From: CAYOEV01 sp964403075
Lineage (GTDB): Bacteria; Bacteroidota; Bacteroidia; Cytophagales; Cyclobacteriaceae
Length of the DNA: 52,312 bases
Direction: 5' to 3'
NCBI GenBank assembly: GCA_964403075.1
Contig: CAYOEV010000017.1
Span: 1 to 52,312 of the forward strand
Part shown: one piece after another, positions 7,938-18,080 of the stretch
Numbering within the stretch: the first letter of the stretch is position 1
How the letters are laid out: every line of letters begins with the position of its first letter
Translations under genes and position numbers: made by a program
Notes under the pieces: model-generated
Seen by the model: the letters and a program-made list of their open reading frames with translations, nothing else
Database searches by the model: none
Told to the model about the DNA's origin: nothing

Positions 7938-9409
7938 TTAGATTCCATTGTCACCATTCTCAAACCACATCGGAACGTCTGTATTGGCTTTGTTCGCAGG
8001 CGTATTGGGATTTGACGCCACCTCATCCGGAGGATAAGTAAACCGCTTCAATATGGTCGAGATAGTCGCTCCACCAGCAGGAGTTAACGCGGGCGTATCC
8101 GTCCTGCGCACATGTGTCCATGCCATCACCGGTCTAAGGAAAGCTTCCAACCACAATTGGGTATGTATGTTTTCCAAGGTNNNNNNNNNNTAACCGGCCC
8201 CAGACCTGCCACAAATGCAGCTACTTCAGCAGAAGAAGCAGGTGAGCCCTGATAGCCATCAATGACTTCCTGACCATCCGCATTTCCACTGTAGTAATTA
8301 ACTGCGTAAGTCACCCCCTGCTCAAAAGCTGCCTGCGCCGAAGCATAACCAGGTACATCTACCCCAGCCAACTCCAACTCGGCGGCATACAGATCCAACT
8401 CACTTGGCAAGAAATAAACATCCGGCAAAGTCCCGCGAATGATATTATCAGAAAAAACCGTTGTGGTGGGCGTAGGGAAGTTGTCATACGTCACCGTTGG
8501 GAAGTTTCCCGTACCAGACAAATCAACCAAAAATTGATTCAGTCGAGGGTCATTGGTATTAAACAATTGGTTTCTGAATACTGGCGCCGGACCATATATT
8601 AAGAATTCCTCATTTGAAGGACCAAAAAACGCATTCACCAAGTCAAAGTAAGCATTATCCGCTCCGGAGCCGCCTTCGTAGCGGATATAAACCGGAGCTG
8701 ACACCACTGGCTCATTGTAAGCCGCTGCGATGGATGCACTTACTGAAGGGTCTACGTTTCGGATGATCATCAAAACCCGGATTTTCATGGAGTTGGCCAA
8801 AGCCCTCCAGCGGGTGATGTCACCACCTAAAAGTACATCTCCATTGCTGAAATCGAAGTTACCTTCCGCCGGCATGGCATCAATCAAGGCAATCGCGTCG
8901 TCGAAATCATCCACTAGACCCCTAAGAATGGTCTCCTGAGAATCAAAGGCCGGATTGGGAAATTGCTCTCCATCTAGCGCTTCGGTGTAAGGTACATCCT
9001 CCCAGATTAGCGATAGCTCCATGAACAGGTGCGCCTTCATTATTTTAGCCACTGCCTGTACGTTGTTGCTGGCCTCACCAGCTGCTGCGGCATCCTGCTC
9101 TAAAAGCGTCAGGTTGCCCATCAGGTTCGTGTACCAAACGGCCCACGTGTTACCTGTCAAAAATGAAGTGGTTGCTCCATTTTTAGGCGAGTTAAACGTA
9201 TCTCCCAGATGCTGGAACACGTCACTTATACGTGTGCCCAGTTCTGAGGTCTTCCGTGCGGTGTACTCCGCAAAAACAAACGGAAGCACCGCATTCGGGT
9301 TGGCTTCTGTTGCCGCCAACGGGTCTGTATTGATATCCAGCGCATCGTCACAACTATAGAAGGACAATGAGAAGGATATCGTTAATAATATAATTAATAC
9401 TTTTTTCAT
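7938..9409 (-). CDS. susD: SusD/RagB-family nutrient-binding lipoprotein, interrupted by an assembly gap
   Basis: Surface lipoprotein that forms the lid of a SusC channel and captures oligomeric nutrients. Lipobox FYSC gives acylated Cys20, followed by DDALDINTDP, the usual SusD start. The main part runs from 9409 to 8191. After ten N (8181-8190) the C-terminal part resumes at 8180 with LENIHTQLWLEAF, matching the SusD helix normally written QKWIALF, and ends at 7938. The known bases total 1462, so the true gap must be 2 modulo 3 in length for one frame, not 10. Probably only a few residues are missing. It follows susC by 20 bp. Confidence 0.9.
8181..8190. other. Assembly gap of ten N inside susD
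   Basis: Ten N bases replace real sequence. Reading frames on the two sides do not join if the gap is really ten bases, so this is a placeholder length. Confidence 0.98.
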
Positions 9410-9429
9410 TGTAATCTGAATTTCAGTGT

Positions 9430-12400
9430 TTAGAAAGTGAGTCGAACATTGAAACCAAAACTTCTGGTAGAAGGCACCGCGTTACGCTCAACGCCAAAAC
9501 CAGCTGCACCAGCACCGAAAAGGTTCGCCTCAGGATCGATGTGTGGCACCTTGCTGTACAGCAATGCCAGGTTACGACCTTCCACACCCACTTCAATTCC
9601 TGTGAAAGGAGTGGTCTCCACGAATGATCTTGGGAAAGCGTAAGACAAACGAACTTCACGCAACTTGATAAAGTCGGCATCAAAAATCGAGTGCTCCGTT
9701 ACACTGTTGTTATTCAGCGATGCCCAGAAATCTTCTGTACTTCTCAATGGCACATCGTTGTCACGCACGGTACCGTCACCGTTGTCAATGACACCCTCGC
9801 GGTCGATGTAGGTACCCTGTCTGTTTTCAGCTGTTTCCTCTGTGAAACCAGAATTCCACAAACCTTCAACAGTGGCAGATTTCAACTTACCTCCCACTCT
9901 ACCATCTATCAGGAATGCCAGCGTTACACCTTTGTAGTTGATCTGGTTGTTCCAGCCCCAGGTGTAGTTAGGAATTACCTGACCAAAAGTACGTGCCGCA
10001 CCAGGCAGACGACGTCCAGTATTCGGGTCAATCAGCGGACGACCGGTTGCAGAATCCCTTAAGTAAGGAATACCCAACACTTCCAGGCTACCGCCTTCTA
10101 CAGCGACCACCTGTACTGAATTGAACCCGCTGGAAAACAGGAATGTTTCTGCACCCAAGTCTTCGAACTCCACCTTATTCTGCGAGAAGTTTACGGTTGA
10201 ATTCCAGGAGAGATCACCGATCTCGAGCACCTTTGCCTCCAGTGTAATCTCAACCCCCGAAGTGTTTACTACACCACCATTTACCACACGCGCGCCAAAG
10301 CCAGTCGACTCAGGTATGGGCTGACTAATGATCTGGTTTTTATTTTCCGTTTCATAGTAAGTGGCATCCAAAGAGAATCGACCATCAAAGAAGGTCAACT
10401 CTGTACCAAATTCTAAACTGGTTTGCTCTTCAGGCACCAACTGCTGATTCGGGATGGTATTGGTTTTGTTGAAACCCAACTGACCCTGAAAAGGGAAGTT
10501 TAGATTCAGACCATACTGTCCATCTGCCTCTGTTTCAGGGAAGAATCGGAAGTCCAGTTGGTAAGGACCAGTGGTGTTACCCACCTGCGCCCAGCTGGCT
10601 CTTAACTTACCATAAGACAAGACATTGTTAGAAATTCCCAAGGCATCTGTAAACACCCAAGCCACGTTAACAGCCGGATAGAAATAGCTATTATTGTCTA
10701 AAGGCAATGTAGAAGACCAGTCATTTCGTGCCGACAATTCCACTGTTAACCAGTTCTTATAGCCAATCACAAACTGAGTATAAAGACCCATCAAACGCGC
10801 TTCAGAGAAGTCACGTGAGGGGATGGTGGTCTGTGCTGCCGCCGGGTTGAACAATTCTGGGATTGCCAGATCCTGTGCTGTCAGCTGCTCTCTTTCAAAA
10901 ATCCGCTGATTGTATTGATAGCCTACCAGGCCTTTCACTTCAATATCACCGAACTGACGGGTGTAATCTGCAATCGCATCGTAGGTCAACTGTGTACGCT
11001 TGATCACATCTATGAAATATTCACCTGTCAATCGAGTCACCGTACCCACGCGGTTGGAGATCAGTCGCTCATCGTATTCGTAATCATAACCCAATCGAGA
11101 AGTTATGTTTAGATTCTCGATAGGTCTGATCACATGGGAGAAATTACCAATGAATCGATCATCTACACGTTCGTTTCTATTTTCATATCTCAACCACAAT
11201 GGATTGTTATTGAAAATATTGGGTTGATTGATCTGATTGCCAGAGGCATCTTTCCACGGATCGTAATTATTGAAATCGGTAGAAGGTGTAAACTGATTCC
11301 ATTGGATGACGTTCTGGTCGTTGGCACCGGCTGCACCAGTACCCTTAGACTCTGAACGGACGTACTGTACACTTAAACTGGAACTCAACCAATCGGTATG
11401 CTTAAAACCCGAGTTGAAGCTCGTAGTAATTCGGTCAAAAGCAGAATTTGGTAAAATACCCTCCTGATTCAAAGAAGTCACACTCAATCGATAGTTACCG
11501 CGCTCACTGCGATCACCAATGGATACGTTATTGATCAGGGTTATCCCCGTTTCATAAAAATCGTTGTAGTTTTCTTCGTAAGCCCTTAATGGTACATCTG
11601 GCTCTAAAGTCACCGCCTCGGTGACAGACTGTCCCTGGATTGGTGCCCCCCATGCGCCAAATACCGCTGAGGAGTCATACTTACCAAAAGCGCCACCCGC
11701 ATACTGATATTGCATGTCAGGTGCCCTGAACAAACGATCAAAACGTACGGTAGAGTTTACCGAGACAGTTGGCTTTCCGCCTACGCCCGCTTTACCAGAC
11801 TTGGTAGTAACAACGATTGCACCGGCCGCTGCGCGCGAACCATACAATACTGTCGCTGCTGCACCTTTCAACACGTTGATACTCTCAATATCATCTGGGT
11901 TGATGGCTGCCGCACCGTTAAAAAAATCACGGTTACCTGCGATTCTAGAACCGGTTACCGTCTGATTATTGTTGATCGGTACTCCGTCTACCACCCATAA
12001 TGGGTTGTTTGCTCCACTCAAGGACGTGATACCACGTATGATTACCTGGCTTGATCCGCCCAGGTTACCACTTGATTGATTCACGATCAAACCCGTAGTC
12101 TTACCCTGTAGGGAGTTTACGATGTTCGTTTCCCGTGCCTGGGTCAACTCTTCGCCGGAAACCTGGGAAATGCCGTAACCTATGCTACGTTTTTCCCGCT
12201 CGATGGCGTTGGCAGTTACCACGATCTCGCTCAACTCTTCCACATCCGCACTCATGGAGATGTCTATGGTAGACCTTGAGCCTACAGTTACCTCCTGGGT
12301 CTTCATCCCCACAGAAGAAAACTGCAACACAACATCGTCGTTAGGGATAGAAATCTGGTAGTTACCATCCAAATCGGTGGTAACACCAGTGGTCGTGCCC

Positions 12401-12540
12401 TTAATCACGACATTAACACCCGGTAAAGACTCACCTGTATCGTCGGTGACTTTACCAGATACCGTTCGCTGTGCCCATACACTGGACACTAATGCGAACG
12501 AGAAGACAAAACTCAACAGTAGAATCCTCTTCATATTCAC
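9430..12540 (-). CDS. susC: SusC/RagA-family TonB-dependent outer-membrane transporter
   Basis: A 1036-residue outer-membrane channel that imports ligands captured by SusD, powered by TonB. A signal peptide ends near Ala23-Gln24. It is followed by a carboxypeptidase D regulatory-like domain (about 27-105, with GKVTDDTGESLPGVNV), the TonB box region EIVVTANA near 105-112 and a plug domain (GKTTGLIVNQSSG, VIIRGITSL, WVVDGVPI). A long 22-stranded-type barrel ends in SFGFNVRLTF, a typical terminal Phe for barrel assembly. No sigma or anti-sigma extension (STN domain) is present, so it is not a transducing receptor. A possible -7 box TAATTTTG lies at 12710-12717 (-), about 170 bp upstream. Substrate cannot be told, because no degradative enzymes are adjacent. 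Confidence 0.95.
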   Translation of the reverse strand: MNMKRILLLSFVFSFALVSSVWAQRTVSGKVTDDTGESLPGVNVVIKGTTTGVTTDLDGNYQISIPNDDVVLQFSSVGMKTQEVTVGSRSTIDISMSADVEELSEIVVTANAIEREKRSIGYGISQVSGEELTQARETNIVNSLQGKTTGLIVNQSSGNLGGSSQVIIRGITSLSGANNPLWVVDGVPINNNQTVTGSRIAGNRDFFNGAAAINPDDIESINVLKGAAATVLYGSRAAAGAIVVTTKSGKAGVGGKPTVSVNSTVRFDRLFRAPDMQYQYAGGAFGKYDSSAVFGAWGAPIQGQSVTEAVTLEPDVPLRAYEENYNDFYETGITLINNVSIGDRSERGNYRLSVTSLNQEGILPNSAFDRITTSFNSGFKHTDWLSSSLSVQYVRSESKGTGAAGANDQNVIQWNQFTPSTDFNNYDPWKDASGNQINQPNIFNNNPLWLRYENRNERVDDRFIGNFSHVIRPIENLNITSRLGYDYEYDERLISNRVGTVTRLTGEYFIDVIKRTQLTYDAIADYTRQFGDIEVKGLVGYQYNQRIFEREQLTAQDLAIPELFNPAAAQTTIPSRDFSEARLMGLYTQFVIGYKNWLTVELSARNDWSSTLPLDNNSYFYPAVNVAWVFTDALGISNNVLSYGKLRASWAQVGNTTGPYQLDFRFFPETEADGQYGLNLNFPFQGQLGFNKTNTIPNQQLVPEEQTSLEFGTELTFFDGRFSLDATYYETENKNQIISQPIPESTGFGARVVNGGVVNTSGVEITLEAKVLEIGDLSWNSTVNFSQNKVEFEDLGAETFLFSSGFNSVQVVAVEGGSLEVLGIPYLRDSATGRPLIDPNTGRRLPGAARTFGQVIPNYTWGWNNQINYKGVTLAFLIDGRVGGKLKSATVEGLWNSGFTEETAENRQGTYIDREGVIDNGDGTVRDNDVPLRSTEDFWASLNNNSVTEHSIFDADFIKLREVRLSYAFPRSFVETTPFTGIEVGVEGRNLALLYSKVPHIDPEANLFGAGAAGFGVERNAVPSTRSFGFNVRLTF

Positions 12541-12756
12541 TCTGGTTACATGTTAAACAAATTATTTCAAGGCTAAATTTAGACGAAATATTTAATACAC
12601 CTATGGAATAGTGAAAATTTCACCGAAATAAGAAAGGGGAATAAAAAAGTGTACCGTTTGATTCAATTCGTAATATTAAGTAGCGTGAAAACAGGATAAA
12701 CAAATTGTACAAAATTATTGTTTGTAATCATGGGGTTACGACAATGTTAATTCTGG

Positions 12757-12778
12757 ACGAAAAAAGGCAGTAGCCTTT
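12757..12778 (-). terminator. Terminator downstream of the PD40/OmpA gene
   Basis: Read on the minus strand, AAAGGC, loop TACT and GCCTTT form a 6-bp stem followed by a T run (complement of the A run at 12760-12765). It lies 20 bp after the ompA-like stop codon and separates that operon from susC. The rest of the 258-bp gap (12541-12798) is AT-rich and holds only the weak susC promoter candidate. Confidence 0.65.
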
Positions 12779-12798
12779 AATTTTCTGTAAGAATATAC

Positions 12799-14676
12799 TT
12801 AACTGCCCGCTTCTGTAATGCGAAACTCGATCCTGCGATTCAATTGGCGACCCTCGGGTGTGTCATTGGTTGCACGGGGTTTTTGATCCGCAAACCCGAC
12901 GGCGCGCATCCGAACGGCAGGAATCCCTTTTTGTAAGAGGTAGTTAAAAACCATTCTGGCCCGCTGCAGCGACAGCTCCTTATTGATGGCATCACCGCCG
13001 GTGTTGTCTGTGTGACCAGCTATTTGCACTTTAATGTGGGGATAATCAGTAAGTAATTGGTACACCCTGTCCAGTTCTTCTCCTGATTTTTGATCCAATG
13101 AATAAGATGCGGATTCGAAATAGACATTTTCAAGCACAATTTGTTTGCCGGATTTTATGGGAGACAAGTCAATGTTTAAGGTGTCCGCCAGGCCGTCCGT
13201 CTCAAATACCACATCCCTGAAAAGGTACCCTTTACCAGACACAAAGGCAGCGAAACTTTCTCCCTCTCGCAGCACTACGAAATACCTGCCGGTCACCGGG
13301 TCACTTTCCGTATCGTATAAATTTGCCCGGTTCTCCAGATCTACAAGCGCAATGTTTGCTGCTAATGGCTCGCCAGAATCCTCATCTGAAACCACGCCAG
13401 TTACATATCTCACAGGCGCAGCTACCAAGGATGAGTCCAAGCTGAAGGTGGCCAGACGACTGTCGAGGTATTCACCCAGACGCACAGTTTCCTGGGCATA
13501 ATAGGCGCGTCGACCATCTGCGGTGATGAATAAGCTCACTTCATCTTTGTGGGTGTTCAAAGGATATCCCAGATTTACCGGCCGGGAAAATTGTCCGTTT
13601 TTCTTTACGGAACGAAACAGGTCGAAACCACCCATGCTTATGTAGCCGTCCGATGAAAAAAACAGTGTTTGGTTGTCGGCGTGTATAAAAGGCGTCGCTT
13701 CTTCTCCCGGGCCATTGATGACAGGCCCCAGATTTTCTGCGGGTGTCCAGGCTTCTTGTTCAAAGCGGGAAACCCAGATATCCTTTCCGCCCTCCCCTCC
13801 CGGGCGCTCGGAAACAAAGTACAACATCTTACCATCCGCCGAAAGGGAAGGCTGAGAATCCCAGTACCGTGAATTCACGCGATTCCCCAAATTCACAGGC
13901 CGCGTCCAGTCGTCCCCCAAACGTTGGGTCATGTATAAATCACAATTGCCGTAACTCTGGCGTCCATCGCAGGCCGTGAAGATGAGGGTGCGCCCATTTG
14001 CGGATACAGTACAAGCTCCTTCATTGTACCTACTGTTAACCACGCTGGATACTGAACGGGATGTGCGCCATTGCCCATCTAGATACTCGCTCACCACCAG
14101 GTTCTCATCAGATCGCTGGGATGCCCGGGCGGTATAAAAAAGGGTGCGTCCGTCCACCGTCAACACCGGCAGGTATTGAAACTGAAAATGGTTGACCGCC
14201 TCGGGTAGCCATTCGAAATCAAGGGCTTCTGTATTTCGTTCAAACTGGCCTCTGGCGAAGTCGATAGATTGCTTCAGCAGGGCATGCTGATTGGTTAAAC
14301 CTTCCTTTCCTTCATTGGCCTTCACCAATTCTTCGGCACGGTTGTAATTACCCTGACTCAATTCAGCAAGTGCCAGCTCGGTCCGGACTGCAGGTCTGAT
14401 CTTCTCTTCGGGTAAATGCCTGAGATAGGCATAGCGCAAGGCATACAATTCATCTGACTTTCGGAATCTTCGGTACAGAAAAAACAACCTTTCGTAAGCC
14501 GGGGCATAGGCGGAGTCTGCCGCCAGTGCTTCCAATAAATACAAGCTGGCCTGCTCATAAGCACGCTCTTGGACAGCTTGCTCTGCTTTGGTATATAACT
14601 TTTCTGCCTTACGCGGCTGACCCGGTGCGAGAATAGCCAAAAAAACAACGCCCAAAATAAAGCCAGACCCCCTCAT
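12799..14676 (-). CDS. TPR-PD40-OmpA peptidoglycan-associated envelope protein
   Basis: A 625-residue exported protein with a layered architecture. After the signal peptide (about 1-20) come TPR-like helices (20-150), then WD40-like PD40 beta-propeller repeats (about 170-410) with recurrent LSADGKMLYFVSERPGG-type units. A carboxypeptidase-regulatory-like sandwich follows (about 430-500), then a C-terminal OmpA domain (about 505-625) with VYFESASYSL and GHTDNTGG that binds peptidoglycan. This set of domains is widespread in Bacteroidota and includes proteins linked to gliding and type IX secretion. I cannot assign it to PorE or another named member. The ATG at 14676 overlaps the queE stop as ATGA. 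An in-frame ATG at 14778 lies inside queE and is rejected because the signal peptide begins at 14676. Confidence 0.87.
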   Translation of the reverse strand: MRGSGFILGVVFLAILAPGQPRKAEKLYTKAEQAVQERAYEQASLYLLEALAADSAYAPAYERLFFLYRRFRKSDELYALRYAYLRHLPEEKIRPAVRTELALAELSQGNYNRAEELVKANEGKEGLTNQHALLKQSIDFARGQFERNTEALDFEWLPEAVNHFQFQYLPVLTVDGRTLFYTARASQRSDENLVVSEYLDGQWRTSRSVSSVVNSRYNEGACTVSANGRTLIFTACDGRQSYGNCDLYMTQRLGDDWTRPVNLGNRVNSRYWDSQPSLSADGKMLYFVSERPGGEGGKDIWVSRFEQEAWTPAENLGPVINGPGEEATPFIHADNQTLFFSSDGYISMGGFDLFRSVKKNGQFSRPVNLGYPLNTHKDEVSLFITADGRRAYYAQETVRLGEYLDSRLATFSLDSSLVAAPVRYVTGVVSDEDSGEPLAANIALVDLENRANLYDTESDPVTGRYFVVLREGESFAAFVSGKGYLFRDVVFETDGLADTLNIDLSPIKSGKQIVLENVYFESASYSLDQKSGEELDRVYQLLTDYPHIKVQIAGHTDNTGGDAINKELSLQRARMVFNYLLQKGIPAVRMRAVGFADQKPRATNDTPEGRQLNRRIEFRITEAGS

Positions 14677-15254
14677 GGAATATCCATGTATTTGTGTGTC
14701 TGTAGTGAAATGCGCCATTGGGGATGACGCTTCACATAATCGATGATCAACGGCAACATTTCCTGTTCCTTGGACCACTCCGGCTGTAAATACAGCGCAG
14801 CACCCTCATGCATTCGCGCCGCGTGACTAGCGGCCCATTCCAGGTCGTGCTTGTGATAGATGACCACTTTTAGTTCATCTGCACGCTGGTAAAAGTCATC
14901 TCTCGGGGCTTTAAACTTCTTTGGGGAAAAACAAATCCAATCCCAATCACCGGAGAGCGGATGCACCCCGGATGTTTCTACATGGGTACGCTTACCTGCT
15001 TTCTTTAACTGGCTTGTAAGTAGTCCAAGATCGTACATCAGTGGTTCTCCGCCAGTGACCACGACTACTCGGGTGTCTGCTTCTACGGCCATTTTAATCA
15101 AACCTTTCACCTTCATCACTGGATGTGCCTCCGCAGGCCACGATTCTTTGACATCGCACCATACACAGCCTACGTCACACCCGCCTAGCCGGATAAAATA
15201 TGCCGGCGTACCGGTATGATGGCCTTCCCCCTGGATGGTATAAAAAGCCTCCAT
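14673..15254 (-). CDS. queE: 7-carboxy-7-deazaguanine synthase, radical SAM
   Basis: Radical SAM enzyme that contracts 6-carboxytetrahydropterin to 7-carboxy-7-deazaguanine in queuosine synthesis. CX3CX2C cysteines (Cys26, Cys30, Cys33 in GGCDVGCVWC) hold the 4Fe-4S cluster. FYTIQGEG at 4-11 and VVVTGGEP are family signatures. From the ATG at 15254 it has 193 residues, slightly short at the N-terminus. The codons upstream stay open and encode LPV before the Met, matching the usual PVMEAFYT start of relatives. Translation may therefore begin upstream at a non-ATG codon such as ATT 15281. Its stop overlaps the next gene by ATGA, suggesting translational coupling. Confidence 0.9.
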   Translation of the reverse strand: MEAFYTIQGEGHHTGTPAYFIRLGGCDVGCVWCDVKESWPAEAHPVMKVKGLIKMAVEADTRVVVVTGGEPLMYDLGLLTSQLKKAGKRTHVETSGVHPLSGDWDWICFSPKKFKAPRDDFYQRADELKVVIYHKHDLEWAASHAARMHEGAALYLQPEWSKEQEMLPLIIDYVKRHPQWRISLQTHKYMDIP

Positions 15255-15326
15255 GACCGGAAGGACATCAGAGGCGACAATATGGGATTTGGACTGAACG
15301 ATACCAGATAGGATTTAATTTATAAA

Positions 15327-16208
15327 TCATTGGTGACTGACGTGCTGACTGTCGTAGGCCTTCAATGTGTTGACCAGCAGCGAGGCCACCGTCATTGGCC
15401 CTACACCTCCCGGGACGGGTGTGATGTAACTGGCTTTCTTTTCTACTTCATCGAAAACTACATCACCGGACAATCGGTGGCCACTTTGTTTGGTCTCGTC
15501 TGCCACACGCGTGGTCCCTACATCGATGACTACCGCACCCTCTTTGACCATGTCTGCGGTCACCAGGCCCGGCTTACCCACAGCCACCACCAATATATCC
15601 GCAAGGCGTGTGTGCGCGGCCAGGTCTTTGGTATGTTCATGACAGACCGTAACGGTAGCCTGCCCATCCTGCAACATCATGAGGCTAAGCGGTGCACCGG
15701 CAATTCTGCTGGCACCCACTACTACACAATTCTTTCCTTTGGTGTCAATCTTGTAGCGCCGTACCAACTCCATGATCCCGTAGGGAGTAGCAGGTAACAA
15801 CAATTGATGCTCAGTCATGATGCTACCAAAATTCTTGTTGGTAAAGCCGTCTATATCCTTCTCCGGATTGATCGCCTCGGTCACCCTTTCTACTGAAATG
15901 TGGTCCGGCAAAGGCAGCTGAACAATGAACCCGTCGATATCATCATCCTCATTGAGTCCACCAATGTGCTTGAGCAGCTTGTCTTCAGACATGGTTTCGG
16001 CGAACTGCATGAGCGTATAATCGAAGCCCACCTGCCGGCAGGCATTCAACTTGCCCCGTACATAGGAGTGACTAGCCGGTTCATCGCCCACAATGATGAT
16101 GGCCAGGTGTGGGGCCCGCCGGTTGTCCTGTGTGATGACCTCTACCTGTTTAGCGATTTCATCCCGAATCTTTTGGGCCACTTGTTTGCCGTCAATGATG
16201 GTAGCCAT
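15327..16208 (-). CDS. folD: Bifunctional methylenetetrahydrofolate dehydrogenase/cyclohydrolase
   Basis: Interconverts methylene-, methenyl- and 10-formyl-tetrahydrofolate with NADP. At 293 residues it is of normal length. The catalytic Tyr49-xxx-Lys53 lies in SYVRGKLNAC. The dinucleotide-binding region is VVGASRIAGAPLSLMM, and the conserved TPVPGGVGPMTVA is near the C-terminus. The family usually reads GRSxIVGxP at the nucleotide loop. Here it is GASRIAGAP, a variant common in Bacteroidota. It begins 3 bp after lepA, so the two are likely co-transcribed. Confidence 0.94.
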   Translation of the reverse strand: MATIIDGKQVAQKIRDEIAKQVEVITQDNRRAPHLAIIIVGDEPASHSYVRGKLNACRQVGFDYTLMQFAETMSEDKLLKHIGGLNEDDDIDGFIVQLPLPDHISVERVTEAINPEKDIDGFTNKNFGSIMTEHQLLLPATPYGIMELVRRYKIDTKGKNCVVVGASRIAGAPLSLMMLQDGQATVTVCHEHTKDLAAHTRLADILVVAVGKPGLVTADMVKEGAVVIDVGTTRVADETKQSGHRLSGDVVFDEVEKKASYITPVPGGVGPMTVASLLVNTLKAYDSQHVSHQ

Positions 16209-16211
16209 ATT

Positions 16212-17999
16212 TCAATCCAATTTTAACACTGCCATAAATGCTTCCTGTGGAATCTCTACGTTACCCACCTGGCGCATACGCTTTTTACCTTTCTTCTGCT
16301 TTTCCAATAGCTTTCGTTTTCGTGTGATATCACCGCCATAACATTTGGCCAAGACGTTTTTCCTCATGGCCTTCACCGATTCCCTGGCGATCACCTTCGT
16401 GCCGATGGCTGCCTGAATGGCAATTTCGAACATTTGTCGTGGCAGCAGTTCCCGAAGCTTCTCGCATAATCGCTTGCCCCATTCGTAGGCCTTGTCGCGG
16501 TGCACAATCGCCGATAAGGCATCTACTCGGTCACCATTCAACATGATGTCCAACTTCACCAGGTGTGACCGCCGGTAACCGATCAGCTCATAATCCAGCG
16601 ATGCGTACCCGCGGGATATGGTCTTAAGTTTGTCGAAGAAGTCGAACACAATTTCCGCCAACGGCAGCTCGAAGGTCAGTTCCACCCGGTCTGAGGTCAG
16701 GTATACCTGGTTCTTGATTTCTCCCCTTTTGTCCATACATAATGCCATCACGGGTCCAATAAACTCAGATTTGGTGATGATCTGCGCGCGGATGAAAGGT
16801 TCTTCGATATGCGAAACCTCGTGAGACTCGGGCAGTTCGGAAGGCGCGCTCACATGCTTGATCTGTTCATCCGACATGATGGCATGAAACCGTACCGAAG
16901 GTACTGTGGTGATCACGGTCATGCCAAATTCACGTTCAAGCCGTTCCTGCACAATTTCCATGTGCAACATGCCCAGGAAGCCACAGCGAAAACCAAACCC
17001 AAGTGCCGCACTTGTTTCGGGCTCCCATACCAAAGCGGCATCATTGAGTTGCAATTTTTCCATGGAAGCACGCAGCTCTTCAAACTCGCTGGTCTCCACC
17101 GGGTAGATGCCAGCAAATACCATCGGCTTCACATCCTCAAACCCCCTGACTTGTCTTTGTGTAGGCCTGTCTACATGTGTAATGGTATCTCCCACTTTCA
17201 CCTCACTGGCCACCTTGATGCCTGAAATGAGGTAGCCTACATTGCCTGCCGCTATTTCTGTTTGCGGGCTGTGCGTGAATTTTAAAACACCAATTTCATC
17301 CGCACCATACGTCTTGCCGGTATTCACGAACTTCACTTGTTCGCCTTTTCTAATGGTGCCGTTGAATACCCGAAAAAAAACTTCGATACCCCGGTAAGGG
17401 TTGTAAACACTATCGAAGATCATGGCCTGGAGCGGCTCCCCGGCATCACCCTCAGGTGCGGGTATGCGGTTCACCACGGCCTCCAGAATTTCCTGAATGC
17501 CGATGCCCTCTTTGGCACTTGCGTGTAAAATATCATCCTTGTCGCAACCGATCAGTTCAATAATCTGATCAGATACCTCATCCGGCAAAGCACCTGGCAG
17601 GTCGATTTTATTTAAAACGGGGATGACCTCCAGGTCATGTTCGAGGGCCAGATACAGGTTCGAAATGGTCTGGGCTTCGATGCCCTGAGAGGCATCCACC
17701 ACCAACAGCGCGCCCTCACAGGCAGCAATGGAGCGAGACACTTCATAGGAAAAATCTACGTGACCCGGCGTATCTATCAGATTCAGTGTATAAGCTTCTC
17801 CTTCATGAACATAAACCATTTGAATGGCGTGGCTTTTAATGGTAATGCCGCGCTCTCGCTCCAGATCCATGTCGTCCAACAACTGGTTCTGCATCTCACG
17901 GCCGGTCACTGTATGGGTGGTCTCCAACAATCTATCGGCAAGTGTGCTCTTGCCATGATCGATGTGGGCGATGATACAGAAATTTCGTATGTGCTTCAT
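16212..17999 (-). CDS. lepA: Elongation factor 4 (ribosomal back-translocase)
   Basis: Translational GTPase that remodels ribosomes, important under ionic or cold stress. The 595-residue protein has the G1 loop AHIDHGKST (11-19), the G3 motif DTPGHVDF and NKID. Further downstream are the EF4-specific domains ending in RKRKLLEKQKKGKKRM and the terminal MAVLKLD tail. The start is at 17999, with a TATCTTTG promoter box 17 bp upstream. It heads the operon lepA-folD-queE-ompA. Confidence 0.97.
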   Translation of the reverse strand: MKHIRNFCIIAHIDHGKSTLADRLLETTHTVTGREMQNQLLDDMDLERERGITIKSHAIQMVYVHEGEAYTLNLIDTPGHVDFSYEVSRSIAACEGALLVVDASQGIEAQTISNLYLALEHDLEVIPVLNKIDLPGALPDEVSDQIIELIGCDKDDILHASAKEGIGIQEILEAVVNRIPAPEGDAGEPLQAMIFDSVYNPYRGIEVFFRVFNGTIRKGEQVKFVNTGKTYGADEIGVLKFTHSPQTEIAAGNVGYLISGIKVASEVKVGDTITHVDRPTQRQVRGFEDVKPMVFAGIYPVETSEFEELRASMEKLQLNDAALVWEPETSAALGFGFRCGFLGMLHMEIVQERLEREFGMTVITTVPSVRFHAIMSDEQIKHVSAPSELPESHEVSHIEEPFIRAQIITKSEFIGPVMALCMDKRGEIKNQVYLTSDRVELTFELPLAEIVFDFFDKLKTISRGYASLDYELIGYRRSHLVKLDIMLNGDRVDALSAIVHRDKAYEWGKRLCEKLRELLPRQMFEIAIQAAIGTKVIARESVKAMRKNVLAKCYGGDITRKRKLLEKQKKGKKRMRQVGNVEIPQEAFMAVLKLD

Positions 18000-18016
18000 T
18001 CGTATAAATAAGTGCG

Positions 18017-18024
18017 CAAAGATA
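18017..18024 (-). promoter_or_regulatory. Bacteroidota -7 promoter box for lepA
   Basis: TATCTTTG on the minus strand is a perfect TAnnTTTG match, 17 bp before the lepA ATG. It gives a short leader and probably drives the lepA-folD-queE-ompA operon. Confidence 0.55.
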
Positions 18025-18080
18025 GTTGGTATCTAAGCCAACAACCACGGTTACAAATGATTCCTTACAAAGCTTTCTGC

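Noticed and set aside
12663..12731. A 22-codon minus-strand frame upstream of susC (MITNNNFVQF and onward)
   Set aside because: It contains the candidate promoter box, has no homologue that I recognise and no leader-peptide codon bias.
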